Source: Hydrocarboniphaga effusa AP103 (GTDB taxonomy: Bacteria > Pseudomonadota > Gammaproteobacteria > Nevskiales > Nevskiaceae). From it: a stretch of 64,000 nt of DNA. Location of the stretch: contig NZ_AKGD01000001.1 in the NCBI RefSeq assembly GCF_000271305.1, positions 2,405,501-2,469,500 on the forward strand. Reading direction: 5' to 3'. The notes below the pieces were generated by a model. The model did not search any database. It had not been told where the DNA came from and was given only the letters and a program-made list of their open reading frames with translations. The position numbers and the translations under genes were made by a program. Positions 26,520 through 38,538 of the stretch are shown piece after piece (position 1 is the stretch's first letter; the number at the start of each line of letters is the position of its first letter).

Positions 26520-29138
26520 TTAAAGCGTGTATTCGAGCTGCAGAGTGGTGAGCCGCTGGGCGCCGCTGTCGTCGGCGCGCAGCAGTTCCCAGTTCAGTCC
26601 TAGCCGCAGGTGTTCGGCGATCGGCAGGTCGAGCCCGAATCCGAGGTCGACGCCGAGACCGTCGCGGCGATGCGTGTAGCGGGCCTGGTCGACGCGCAGC
26701 TCGGTTTTGCTGCTCCACCAGAAGGCGCCGACGCGCGGGCGCAGGTCGACGCCATGGCCCACTGGCAGGCGCCAGCTGGTCGCGAGCAGCACGGCGTTGC
26801 CGGCGCCGGGGATCGAGTCGGCGGTGTCTTCGACGAGCGCTTCGGGCGAAGACAGATCGCCGCTCAGCCTGGCCTTGTACTGGCCCAGGCGCAGGTAGCC
26901 GAGTTCGATGCCGACGCGGCCGATGCGATAGCCCGCGTAGAGCACGCCGCCGAGATCGCGACCGTCGAGATCGGCGTTGACCTCGTGATCGCGAGCCCGC
27001 AGCCCGCGGGTCAGCGAGCCGTCGCTCACGCCGGCTTCGGCGAGCCCGGCGCGCAGGCCCAGATACCAGTCGTCGCTGCTGGCGCTGGCCGGTTCGGCGA
27101 GCGACAGGCTGACGATGCCGAGACCGAACACCAGCGCGCTGAGCTTGAGCCCACGCGGCATCAGCGCCTTGCGGCGACGGCCGCGCAGCCCGGCCATCGC
27201 GGCGAGCGGAGCCAGCAGCCAGACGCCGAGCGCACCGCCGCCGGTCTTGACGTTGCCCTTACCACCACCGGGCTGCGTCGGGTTGTCGTTGTCGACGATG
27301 GTCACGGTCGCGTTGAGGCGTTCGCCGGCCTGTGCGCCGCTGGCATTGCCGAGCGTGATGGCGAAGGTTTCGGCGCCTTCGACGAGGCTGTCGTCGACGA
27401 TGGCGATGTTGAGGGTCTTCGGCGCGCTGTCGCCGTCGGCCCAGTTCAGGGTGCCGCTGCTGGCGGTGTAGTCGCCCGGCGCAACTGCGCTGCCGTTCAC
27501 GGTGGCGTAGCGGATGCTCGCCGCACCGGCGCTGCCGCCTACGCGCGTCACCGTCACGCTGAGCTGGCCGGCGCCTTCGTTGACCGAATACGCGGTCTGG
27601 CCGAGTTGCAGACGTCCGGCCGGCGGCGGCGGTTCGGTGCCGCCATCGTCGTCGATGATCGTGACCGTGGCGGTGATCGCGCTGCCGAGCGTGGCGCCGG
27701 TGGCTTCGCTGAGCACGACAGTGAACTGCTCGTCGCCCTCGTTGGCACTGTCGTCGACGATGCTGATGTGGATGGTCTTCGGCGCGGTGTCGCCGTCGGC
27801 CCAGTTCAAGCTGGCGTTGGCGGCGCCGAAATCGGCCGGGGAACCGGCGCTGCCGTTGACCGTGGCGTAGCGCAGGCTGGCCGCGCCTCGGCCGCCGTCG
27901 GTACGCGAGACCGTGAGTTGCACGGTGCCTGCGGCCTCGTCGACGGTGTAGGCGGTCGGGGCGAACTGCAGCTGGCCGGCTGGCGGCGGCGGCAGCACTT
28001 CGAAGGCACCCGCCAGCGTGGCGTTGCGATCGCCGCCCGGAACCTGCTGCCCGCCGACATCGTGCAGACCCACCGCCGCGTCGATGGCGATGTTCAAGGT
28101 CACCAGCGCGGTACGGCCGTCGTCGGCGACCACGATGTCGCTGACCGCGACGCCCGTGCCGAAATCGAAGCGGGTTTCGCTGACGAAGCCGATGCCGGCG
28201 ATCTCCAGCTGCAGGCTGCTGCCAGCCTGGCCCTGGGTCACCGACAGGCCGGTGATGTTGAACTGGGCGATCGGCGGAATTTCGCCGAACGAGGTCGCGC
28301 TGCCCAGGCGCACGGTCTGGCCCGGATTGACGCGAACGTTCCACTGCAGCGCGGCGCCGTTGTCGAGGCAACCTTCCCCGTCGATGCGGTTGTCGAGCCC
28401 TCGGTCCTCGCCGATCTGGCGCCAGACATCGGAGTAGTCCGTGGCCGTATAGCGATCGGCCGGACTCTGCGGAATCAGCAGGATGAAGTATTCGCCCGCG
28501 GCTCCGCTGTCGGGGCAATCGCGACCGCCCGGGCTGCCGGCGACATCCTGGAAGTAGGGCTGGCCCTGATCGCTGTCGGCCAGATAGATGTCGCCGCCCA
28601 GGAACACCTTGGCGCTCGTCGGCGTCGGCAGCGAACTGCCCAGGGTCAGCGTGTTTCCGTAGTAGCCGCTGCCGTTGACGTAGTTCACGACCATCGTCGC
28701 CGTGAGGCCGGTGTCGCCGAGGCTCGCGACCGCGGTGATGCGATACGGATCGGCCTGGGTGCCGGTGCCGCTGGTGGCAATGCTCTGAGGCGAGAACGGC
28801 TGCGTCTCGCCGAGTGCGCTCGTCGCGGTGCCGCCGGTGTGTTCCGCGAAGCTCGGCGCGTAGAGCGCGCCGTCCACTTCCACCATCCAGCCGGCGTCGG
28901 CGATGTCGGTGGCGTCGCTCGGATAGAACTGGCCTACGCCCGGAACCTCGGCGTTGAGTACCTGGAACGACAAGTCGTCACCGACGCTGATCGTCAGCGG
29001 CGAGCCGTTGATGGTCTTGACCTGCGGCGGGGCGGCGTCGGCGGCCGCCGACAGCACCGCCATGAAAGCGAACAGAAAGACCAGTGACACGGCGCGATCC
29101 AGCCCGCGCCTGGTGGATGCGAACATCGAGACAAACAT
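26520..29138 (-). CDS. Calx-beta surface protein with internal GlyGly-CTERM-like segment and C-terminal outer-membrane barrel
   Basis: 872 aa. Order of parts: signal peptide (about 1-35, ending ADAA), unique N-terminal region (about 36-290, cysteines at DCPDSG and GEGCLDNG), an IPT-like segment (FNITGLSVTQGQAGSSLQLEIAG), two Calx-beta repeats (about 405-510 and 515-615, each ending IxDxD), a Gly-rich linker, a GlyGly-CTERM-like segment (633-659: GGG, hydrophobic stretch, GRRRKA), a second signal-peptide-like segment (660-687, from an internal Met, ending PASA), then an outer-membrane barrel to LQLEYTL. AAGGAG precedes the ATG at 29138. Divergent from the kinase gene at 29434. Function unknown; surface display or adhesion is inferred. 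Confidence 0.8.
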   Translation of the reverse strand: MFVSMFASTRRGLDRAVSLVFLFAFMAVLSAAADAAPPQVKTINGSPLTISVGDDLSFQVLNAEVPGVGQFYPSDATDIADAGWMVEVDGALYAPSFAEHTGGTATSALGETQPFSPQSIATSGTGTQADPYRITAVASLGDTGLTATMVVNYVNGSGYYGNTLTLGSSLPTPTSAKVFLGGDIYLADSDQGQPYFQDVAGSPGGRDCPDSGAAGEYFILLIPQSPADRYTATDYSDVWRQIGEDRGLDNRIDGEGCLDNGAALQWNVRVNPGQTVRLGSATSFGEIPPIAQFNITGLSVTQGQAGSSLQLEIAGIGFVSETRFDFGTGVAVSDIVVADDGRTALVTLNIAIDAAVGLHDVGGQQVPGGDRNATLAGAFEVLPPPPAGQLQFAPTAYTVDEAAGTVQLTVSRTDGGRGAASLRYATVNGSAGSPADFGAANASLNWADGDTAPKTIHISIVDDSANEGDEQFTVVLSEATGATLGSAITATVTIIDDDGGTEPPPPAGRLQLGQTAYSVNEGAGQLSVTVTRVGGSAGAASIRYATVNGSAVAPGDYTASSGTLNWADGDSAPKTLNIAIVDDSLVEGAETFAITLGNASGAQAGERLNATVTIVDNDNPTQPGGGKGNVKTGGGALGVWLLAPLAAMAGLRGRRRKALMPRGLKLSALVFGLGIVSLSLAEPASASSDDWYLGLRAGLAEAGVSDGSLTRGLRARDHEVNADLDGRDLGGVLYAGYRIGRVGIELGYLRLGQYKARLSGDLSSPEALVEDTADSIPGAGNAVLLATSWRLPVGHGVDLRPRVGAFWWSSKTELRVDQARYTHRRDGLGVDLGFGLDLPIAEHLRLGLNWELLRADDSGAQRLTTLQLEYTL

Positions 29139-29279
29139 TGCCAGACTCCTTCGAACGTCCTGTTGCGGCAGTGCGCCGTAGAGCCGGCGCCCGTCCTTCT
29201 CAACGGCGCGGCCGAGCAGGGCCGGCGCTTCGAGGTGGCGCACTCTGAGGGCGAGCGGGCTGGGCAGTCCTGACACCCG

Positions 29280-29341
29280 TCTTACAAACGCCTCACATCC
29301 GCAAGCCACTGAATCGAAAGGCTTGTGAGACGAAAGTAAGA
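29280..29341. promoter_or_regulatory. Inverted pair of 11-bp-phased direct repeats in the divergent surface-protein/kinase promoter
   Basis: On the + strand at 29325-29341, GTGAGA is followed 11 bp later by GTAAGA. On the minus strand at 29280-29296 the same pattern reads GTGAGG then GTAAGA. The two 18-bp arms (29280-29297, 29324-29341) match at 14 of 18 positions as an inverted repeat. Direct repeats with 11-bp phasing are the typical sites of PhoB/OmpR-type winged helices, the very domain encoded by the gene at 29434. Role inferred. Confidence 0.55.
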
Positions 29342-29433
29342 ATTGCTGTGTAGCGTTTGCGGGCGCTGGCATACTGCGCGCCGGGCCGTTCCGGGGCGGC
29401 CTGCACAGAACCAGGGGAAGGCGGCAGGGCGGG

Positions 29434-32316
29434 ATGGACGGGGATACCGAGTCGACGACGCAGGCGCGGCGCTGGCATTTCGACGGCCGCGAACTCGACG
29501 AGCGCAGCCTGCAGCTGAGCGTCCAGGGCCAGCTCGTGCCGCTGCATCGCAAGCCGATGTCGGTGCTGCTGCACCTGCTGCAGCACGCCGGCGAAGTGGT
29601 GACCAAGGACGAACTCGCCGAAGCCTGCTGGCCGCGCCGGGTGCTGTCCGAGTCGGTGCTCACGACCACGATCAACCGCTTGCGCGCCGCGATCGGCGAT
29701 CACGACGCCAGCCTGATCAAGACCGTGCACGGCTTCGGTTACCGGCTCGCGGTGCCGGTGTCGGTGTCGGTCGAAGCCACCGGCGGCGAGCTGCCCGAGC
29801 GCCTCGATTTCGTCATCGGTGCCGCGGTGCCCGGACGGCCGAACTGGCAGCTCGTCGAGCGGCTCGGCGGCGGTGGCAGCGCCGATGTCTGGCGCATTCG
29901 CCAGGACAAGAGCGGCGAGGAGCGGGTCGCCAAGTTCGCGGTCAGCGGTGCCGCCCTGCGCTCGCTCAAGCGCGAGATCACCTTGTCGCGCGTGCTGCGT
30001 CAAAGCCTCGGCGAGCGGCCCGACCTGCTGCGCATCGTCGACTGGAGCATCGACCAGGAGCCGTTCTTTATCGAGGCCGAGTACGTGCCCGCCGGCAGCC
30101 TCGTGCAGTGGAGCGAGGCGCAGGGCGGCCTGGACTCGCTCGCGCTGGCCCTGCGGCTCGACCTGATCGCCCAGTGCGCGGACACGCTCGCGGCCGCGCA
30201 CGGCGTCGGGGTGCTGCACAAGGATTTGAAGCCTTCGAACGTGCTCGTCGTCGCCGACACCGGCGGAACGCCGCGCATCAAGCTCGCCGATTTCGGCAGC
30301 GGCGGGGTGCTCGACGGCGGGGCGCTCGCTTCCGACATCACGCGCCTGGGCTTCACGCAGACCATCGCCGCGCTCGACACCACCAGCGGAACGCCGCTGT
30401 ATCTGTCGCCCGAAGTGCTGGCCGGCCAGCCGGTGACCACGCAGGCCGATGTCTACGCGCTCGGGGTGATGCTGTACCAGGCGGTGACCGGCGACTGGCG
30501 CAAGCCGCTCGCTCCGGGCTGGGAGCGCGAAGTGGCCGACGAGCTGCTGCGCGAGGATATCGCCGCCGCGGTCGATGGCGATCCGGCGCGCCGGATCGCC
30601 GATGCGGCCGAACTCGGCCGACGCCTGCGCCACCTCGAAGCCCGGCACCGGTCGCGCGAGGCCGAGCGGCTCGCGCGCGAACGCGCCCTGGCGTTGCAGG
30701 GCCGGCTCGAGCGGGCCGAAGCTGCGCGGCGCGGCTATCTGGCGGCGGCGGTCGTGCTGGTGCTCGGCCTGGCCGTCACGGTGGCGCTGTCCTGGCGGCT
30801 CTACGAGACCGATCGCGAGCGCAGTACCGCGCTCGAACGGGCGCGCAGCGAGGCCGCGGTGTCCGAGCAGGTCAGCGATTACCTGGTCTCGCTGTTCGAA
30901 GCCGCGAGCCCGGAGGAATCCGGCGGAGCGCCGATCGAGCCGCGCAAGCTCGTCGATCTCGGCCACCAGGCCCTGCAAAAGCATTTCGGCAAGGAGCCGC
31001 AGGTGCGCGCCCGCATGCTCGGCATGCTCGGTCGCGTCTACTGCGTGATGGGCCACACCGAGGAATGCCGGCGCGACATCGAAGAAGCGCTCGCGCTCGA
31101 TGGCGAGCATCCGAACGGCAATCCGGCGGTGCGCGCCAAGTTCATCTTCGATCTGTCGGATTCGCAGATACGCGCCGGCCGCTACGACCTCGCCGAACAC
31201 AGCCTGCGACAGGCCGCGCGACTGCTGCAGGAGGGCGACGTGCCGGCCGACTCCGAACGCAGCATCGAGGTGCAGTCCAGCCTGGGTTACGTGCTGCGCG
31301 CGCTGCAGAAGCCGCAGCAGAGCATCGCCGTGCTCGAAGCGCTGCAGCGCACGCTCGCAGCGGCGGGCCAGGGCGCGGATTCGCAGCCTGCCTTCGAGGC
31401 CCTGGGCTCGCTCGCGCTGAGCTATCAGGAGGCGGGTCGCACCGACGAGGCGCTCGCGCTGTCGCAAAAGACCGTCGACCGCGTGCGCGAGGTGCTCGGT
31501 CCGGACAACATCCAGTATCTCTACCAGCTCGACTATCACGGCTATTTGCTCTACGTCTCCGCGCACTACACCGAGGCGGAGGCCGCGCGCCGCGAGCTGC
31601 TGGCGCGCTACGAAAAGCTCTACGCCCCGACGAGCTATCACGTGACCACGGTGCGCAACAATCTGGCGGCGGCCTTACGCCAGCTCGGCCGCGTGCGCGA
31701 GGCGGTGCCGCTGTTCCGCCGCGTGATCGCCGACGAACGCAGCGCCGGCGCGCCCGATGGCCCCGACATGGGCCAGTCGCTCGCCAATCTCGGGCGCTCG
31801 CTGGCCCAGCTCGGCGATAGCGACGAGGCCCTGCCGCTGCTGCGCGATGCGCTCGCGATGACCGAAAAAGCCGAGGGTGCGAACGGCTTCCAGAGCCTTC
31901 GCCGCCGGCTCGATCTGGCCGATGTGCTGCTCGCTCGGGGTAGCACCGCCGAGGCGCGCGCGCTGCTGCTGAACAGCGAAGTCGCGCAGGATCTCGACAG
32001 TACCGCCGCGCAGCTCGAACGGGCTCGTCGCGAGCGTCTGCTCGGCAACACCGAGCTCGCCGAGGGCCGGCTCGACGACGCCGAGCGCCACTTCGCGGCC
32101 GCGTCCGCTGCCTACGAGCGCAACGATTCGACGTCCTACGATGCCCGCGCCCTGACCGGACTCGGGCAGGCACGATTGCGGCTCGCTCGCCGGCAGGCCA
32201 AGGCCGCGATCGACCAGCTCGTCGCCATCGAAGCCGATCTGCGTGCGCGACTCGTGGCCGATGCGCCGCTGCTGCTCGAAGTGCGCGAGCAACTCGCACA
32301 GGCGCGGCGGTCGTAG
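29434..32316 (+). CDS. Winged-helix DNA-binding / Ser-Thr protein kinase / TPR membrane protein
   Basis: 960 aa. OmpR/PhoB-type winged helix at about 12-108 (LLHLLQHAGEVVTKDELAEACW, TVHGFGYRL); Hanks-type kinase at about 138-400 with Gly-rich loop GGGGSADVW (145-153), Lys168 in VAKF, catalytic loop HKDLKPSN (262-269) and DFG (286-288), then SPE; one transmembrane helix at about 435-457; a C-terminal half of TPR-like helices, predicted periplasmic. It looks like a CadC/ToxR-style membrane-bound transcription factor with a kinase between reader and sensor. The HRD Arg is replaced by Lys (HKD), which may change how activation works. Divergent from the surface-protein gene. Confidence 0.85.
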   Translation: MDGDTESTTQARRWHFDGRELDERSLQLSVQGQLVPLHRKPMSVLLHLLQHAGEVVTKDELAEACWPRRVLSESVLTTTINRLRAAIGDHDASLIKTVHGFGYRLAVPVSVSVEATGGELPERLDFVIGAAVPGRPNWQLVERLGGGGSADVWRIRQDKSGEERVAKFAVSGAALRSLKREITLSRVLRQSLGERPDLLRIVDWSIDQEPFFIEAEYVPAGSLVQWSEAQGGLDSLALALRLDLIAQCADTLAAAHGVGVLHKDLKPSNVLVVADTGGTPRIKLADFGSGGVLDGGALASDITRLGFTQTIAALDTTSGTPLYLSPEVLAGQPVTTQADVYALGVMLYQAVTGDWRKPLAPGWEREVADELLREDIAAAVDGDPARRIADAAELGRRLRHLEARHRSREAERLARERALALQGRLERAEAARRGYLAAAVVLVLGLAVTVALSWRLYETDRERSTALERARSEAAVSEQVSDYLVSLFEAASPEESGGAPIEPRKLVDLGHQALQKHFGKEPQVRARMLGMLGRVYCVMGHTEECRRDIEEALALDGEHPNGNPAVRAKFIFDLSDSQIRAGRYDLAEHSLRQAARLLQEGDVPADSERSIEVQSSLGYVLRALQKPQQSIAVLEALQRTLAAAGQGADSQPAFEALGSLALSYQEAGRTDEALALSQKTVDRVREVLGPDNIQYLYQLDYHGYLLYVSAHYTEAEAARRELLARYEKLYAPTSYHVTTVRNNLAAALRQLGRVREAVPLFRRVIADERSAGAPDGPDMGQSLANLGRSLAQLGDSDEALPLLRDALAMTEKAEGANGFQSLRRRLDLADVLLARGSTAEARALLLNSEVAQDLDSTAAQLERARRERLLGNTELAEGRLDDAERHFAAASAAYERNDSTSYDARALTGLGQARLRLARRQAKAAIDQLVAIEADLRARLVADAPLLLEVREQLAQARRS

Positions 32317-32416
32317 CTCGATCCGCGACGCGGAGCATGGGGTGGCGCGCAGCGCATAACCGCCTCAGGGACAGACGCGCCACAATACCTGGACGTTTCC
32401 GGCTCCCAGGATTTTC

Positions 32417-34003
32417 ATGACGCTCAGCCTCGCTCTCGCAGCGGTTTTCGCACTCGTCGCCGGTGTCGCGCTCGGCTGGCTGATCGGCCGGCTCAAGGTC
32501 GCCGCGCTGGCCGACAGGGCCGCGCAGGTCGATGCGGCGCGCGCCGAGGCCGAGGCGCTGCGTCGCCAGCTGTCCGAGTCCGCCGCCGCGACCGCCGGCC
32601 GCGAAGCGACGCTGGCCGAACAGCTGCGCCAGCTGCAATCGCGTGCGCAGGAGTTCGAGCAGCGTGCGCGCGTCCTCGACGAGCAGCGCGTCGCCGCGAC
32701 CGAGCGCGCGATGCAGGCCGAGAGCCAGGTGCGGATCGTCGAAGGCGCTCGCGATGCGGCGCGGGTTCAGCATGCGGAGCTGCAATCACGTCACGACGTG
32801 CTGCTGCAGCAGCACGAGGCGCTCGCGAGTACCGAGCGCAAGCTGCAGGGCGAGCTCAGCGCGCTGCGCACGAGCACCGATGCGCTGCGCGAGCAGTTGC
32901 AGCAGCAGAAGGTCTGGTTCGAGGAGCAGACGCGCCATCTGCGCACCGAGGCCGAGAACCTCACCGGCAAGATTCTCGAAGAGAAGACCCAGCGCTTCAC
33001 CGCGCTCAACGCGGAGCGGCTCGGCGAGCTGCTCAACCCGCTGCGCGAGCAGCTCGGCGATTTCAAGCAGAAGGTCGAGCAGGTCTACACCGACGAGGCC
33101 AAGGAACGCAGCGCGCTGAAGGCGCAGGTCGAGCAGCTGCATTCGCTCAACAAGGCGTTGTCCGATCGCACCGAAGACCTCACGCAGGCGCTGACCTCGA
33201 ACAGCAAGGTGCAGGGCGACTGGGGCGAGATGGTGCTCAAGCGGCTGTTCGAGGAATCGGGCCTGGCGCGCGGGCGCGAGTACGAGATCCAGGACAGCAT
33301 CGAGAGCGAGGCCGGGCGCACGCAGCGTCCCGATGCGGTGATCTACCTGCCGGAAGATCGCCAGCTGGTGGTCGATTCCAAGGTCTCGCTGACGGCCTGG
33401 ACCGACTACTGCGCGGCCAGGGACGAGGCCGAGCGCGCCGCCTGCCTGAAGCGGCATCTGGGCTCGGTGCGCGCGCATCTGCGCGAACTCGCGCTGCGCG
33501 ATTACACCCGCTCGCCCGATCTGCACACGGTCGATTTCGTCGTCATGTTCGTGCCGATCGAAGCGGCGCTGCTCGAAGCCCTGCGCGGCGACGACAAGCT
33601 CTACGCCGAGGCCTTCAAGAGCAAGGTCGTGCTGGTGTCGCCGACGACGCTGTTCGCGGTCATCAAGATGGTCGAGGGCATGTGGTCGGTGCGCCGGCGC
33701 GAGCAGAACGCCGAGAAGATCGCCGAGGCCGGCGGCAAGCTCTACGACAAGCTCGAAATGTTCGTCGCGAGCTTCGAAAGCGTGCGCAAGGGCCTGGCCA
33801 GCGCGAACAAGGCGCTCGACGACGCCTGGGATCATCTGAGCAGCAAGCGCGGCAACGCGCTCAAGCTCGCCAAGGATATGCGCGACATGGGCCTGCGCAC
33901 CAAGGGCAAGGCTCGCATCGTCGAGCTCGTAGCTGCGCAGGAGGCGCTGCCGCTGGCCGATGACGCCGAGCCGGAGGCCGACGAGGACGCGCCGAACCCG
34001 TAG
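32417..34003 (+). CDS. rmuC: DNA recombination protein RmuC
   Basis: 528 aa. An N-terminal membrane anchor (about 1-28) is followed by a long coiled coil (about 30-200, Gln/Arg/Glu-rich) and the RmuC domain with its restriction-endonuclease-like core (VQGDWGEMVLKRLFEESGL, RPDAVIYLPEDRQLVVDSKVSLTAW). Family members limit inversions and recombination at short repeats. The C-terminal tail is acidic. The stop codon at 34001 is immediately followed, in the same frame, by remains of an SDR gene, so the original 3' neighbour has been deleted. Confidence 0.92.
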   Translation: MTLSLALAAVFALVAGVALGWLIGRLKVAALADRAAQVDAARAEAEALRRQLSESAAATAGREATLAEQLRQLQSRAQEFEQRARVLDEQRVAATERAMQAESQVRIVEGARDAARVQHAELQSRHDVLLQQHEALASTERKLQGELSALRTSTDALREQLQQQKVWFEEQTRHLRTEAENLTGKILEEKTQRFTALNAERLGELLNPLREQLGDFKQKVEQVYTDEAKERSALKAQVEQLHSLNKALSDRTEDLTQALTSNSKVQGDWGEMVLKRLFEESGLARGREYEIQDSIESEAGRTQRPDAVIYLPEDRQLVVDSKVSLTAWTDYCAARDEAERAACLKRHLGSVRAHLRELALRDYTRSPDLHTVDFVVMFVPIEAALLEALRGDDKLYAEAFKSKVVLVSPTTLFAVIKMVEGMWSVRRREQNAEKIAEAGGKLYDKLEMFVASFESVRKGLASANKALDDAWDHLSSKRGNALKLAKDMRDMGLRTKGKARIVELVAAQEALPLADDAEPEADEDAPNP

Positions 34004-34627
34004 CGCGTCGCCGAATCGATCCGGCAGGCCGGCGGCCAGGCCAGTGCGATCGCCTGCCACGTCGGCGAGATGGCGCAGATCGAAGCCTTCTTCGCGCAAG
34101 TGCGCGAGCGCTTCGGGCGGCTCGATATCCTCGTCAACAACGCCGCGGCCAACCCGTATTACGGACCGATCCAGGACACGCCGCTCGATGCGTTCCAGAA
34201 GACCGTCGACGTCAACATTCGGGGCTACTTCTTCATGAGCTCGGCGGCGGTGAAGCTGATGGCCGAGAACGGCGGCGGTGCGATCGTCAACACGGCTTCG
34301 ATCAACGGCGTGATTCCGGCTCCGCTGCAAGGCATCTATTCGATCACCAAGGCGGCCGTGATTTCGATGACCAAGGCCTACGCGCGCGAATGCGCGCCGC
34401 TCAAGGTGCGCGTGAACGCGCTGCTGCCGGGGCTCACCGATACCAGGTTCGCGGGGGCGCTGATTCGCGAGGGCGAGGCCAACCGGCTGTTCGTCTCGCA
34501 TACGCCGATGCAGCGCCACGCCCAGCCCGACGAGATGGCCGGCACCGTGCTGTATCTGGTTTCGGACGCATCGAGCTACACGACCGGGGCCTGCATCAAT
34601 GTCGATGGCGGGTATCTGACGGCCTGA
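34004..34627 (+). pseudogene. 5'-truncated SDR oxidoreductase remnant
   Basis: An open frame starts right after the rmuC stop and encodes the C-terminal 80% of a classical SDR: RVAESIRQAGGQ, GRLDILVNNAAANPYYGPIQ, FKTVDVNIRGYFF-like segment, catalytic IYSITKAAV (YxxxK), NVDGGYLTA end. The N-terminal 40-50 residues with the TGxxxGIG cofactor loop are absent and no start codon precedes the conserved part. An internal ATG at 34070 would give a 185-aa product without the nucleotide-binding loop. Best read as a pseudogene left by a deletion joining it to rmuC. Confidence 0.8.
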
Positions 34628-34788
34628 GCCGGGCGCGAGAACCCGGATGACGGCGCTCCGCCCACAGCCGCGAGCCGAGGGCTCCTCTCTGGTCCCTGTC
34701 CCCGCGCGGGCGCGACCTCGGGCGGCGACGCTCAACGGCCCGACGGGCTCCGCCGAGCGCCGAGGTGAGCGCGGCGAGTCCTCTGGCC

Positions 34789-35724
34789 TCAGGTCTCTTC
34801 GGTCGTCGGCTTGCGGCTCACGCGTGCTGCGCGCTTCTCCTTCGACAGCTTGCGCGCGAGCATCAGCAGCTGCGTCACTGCCGGCGATACGTGATTCTCG
34901 CGGTAGACGATGCTCATGTGCGCGCGCGGGGCCTCCCCCTCGATGCGCCGGTAGGTCACGCCCTGCGAATTGATCTGCTTCATCGATTCCGGAACCATCG
35001 ACACGCCGAGGCCCGCGGCGACGAGGTTGACGATCGAGGTCACCTGCGAGGCCTGCTGCTCGATGCGCGGCGAGAAGCCGGCGCGCGTGCAGGCGGCGAT
35101 GATCTCGTCGTAGAGGCCCGAGCCGATGACGCGCGAGAACAGCACGAAGGGCTCGCGTGCGAGCTGTCCCACCGAGAGCGACTTGTGCCGGGTCAGCGGA
35201 TGCCCGGTCGGCAGGGCGATCAGCACGTCCTCCTCGAACAGCGGCTCGACGATGAGCCCCGGGTCGTCACTGATCAGCGGGCGCACGAAGGCGGCGTCGA
35301 GCGTGCCGGCGAGCACGTCTTTTGCGAGCTCGGGCGTGCTCGCTTCGGTCAGCGAGAGCTGCACTTGCGGGAAGCGCTGGCGGAATTCGCGCAGGATGCG
35401 CGGAATGCGCGGATTGAACGGGGCCGAGTTGATCATGCCGACGGTGATCGCGCCCTGGTCGCCGCGCGCGATGCGCTGCACGTTGCGCGTGGCGCGCTCG
35501 ACCTGCGCGAGGATGGCCTTGGCGTCGAAGAAGAAGGCCAGCCCAGCCTCGGTCAGCGCCACGCCGCGTGGCAGCCGGCGGAACAGCTGCGAGCCGAGCT
35601 CCTGCTCGAGCTGCTGGATCTGCTGCGACAGCGGCGGCTGGCCGATGCCGAGCCGCTGCGAGGCTCGCGTGAAGTGCAGTTCTTCGGCGACGACGACGAA
35701 GTAGCGCAGGTGTCGCAATTCCAT
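34789..35724 (-). CDS. LysR-family transcriptional regulator
   Basis: 311 aa. The N-terminal HTH (MELRHLRYFVVVAEELHFTRASQRLGIGQPPLSQQIQQLE) and the periplasmic-binding-like effector domain (ITVGMINSAPFNPRIPRILREF) resemble the BenM/CatM/TfdR group. The ATG at 35724 is fixed by the conserved MELRHL; the ribosome-binding site is weak. It is divergent from aceE with a 148-bp intergenic region. LysR regulators usually control the adjacent divergent gene, which would link it to pyruvate oxidation, but the family affinity is to aromatic catabolism. Confidence 0.9.
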   Translation of the reverse strand: MELRHLRYFVVVAEELHFTRASQRLGIGQPPLSQQIQQLEQELGSQLFRRLPRGVALTEAGLAFFFDAKAILAQVERATRNVQRIARGDQGAITVGMINSAPFNPRIPRILREFRQRFPQVQLSLTEASTPELAKDVLAGTLDAAFVRPLISDDPGLIVEPLFEEDVLIALPTGHPLTRHKSLSVGQLAREPFVLFSRVIGSGLYDEIIAACTRAGFSPRIEQQASQVTSIVNLVAAGLGVSMVPESMKQINSQGVTYRRIEGEAPRAHMSIVYRENHVSPAVTQLLMLARKLSKEKRAARVSRKPTTEET

Positions 35725-35872
35725 CAGCAATATCCAGAAGAAATGACTAGGGTAGGTGCCATATATTGGACGTATCGTTAAGGCCGGGTCTACAGTCCAA
35801 GACCTAGATTGCAAAAATGAATGCGCGACAGCGCGCCTCGCCAATGCGCGCGCACCTATGTGGAGTAGGCCG

Positions 35873-38530
<2,658 letters not shown>

Positions 38531-38538
38531 GGACAGCC

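Noticed and set aside
29139-29675. Upstream extension of the Calx-beta surface protein frame
   Set aside because: It overlaps the divergent kinase gene and contains no conserved residues; the ATG at 29138 has AAGGAG and is followed by a signal peptide.
34070-34627. SDR fragment taken as a functional 185-aa enzyme
   Set aside because: It lacks the TGxxxGIG cofactor-binding loop that every active classical SDR needs.
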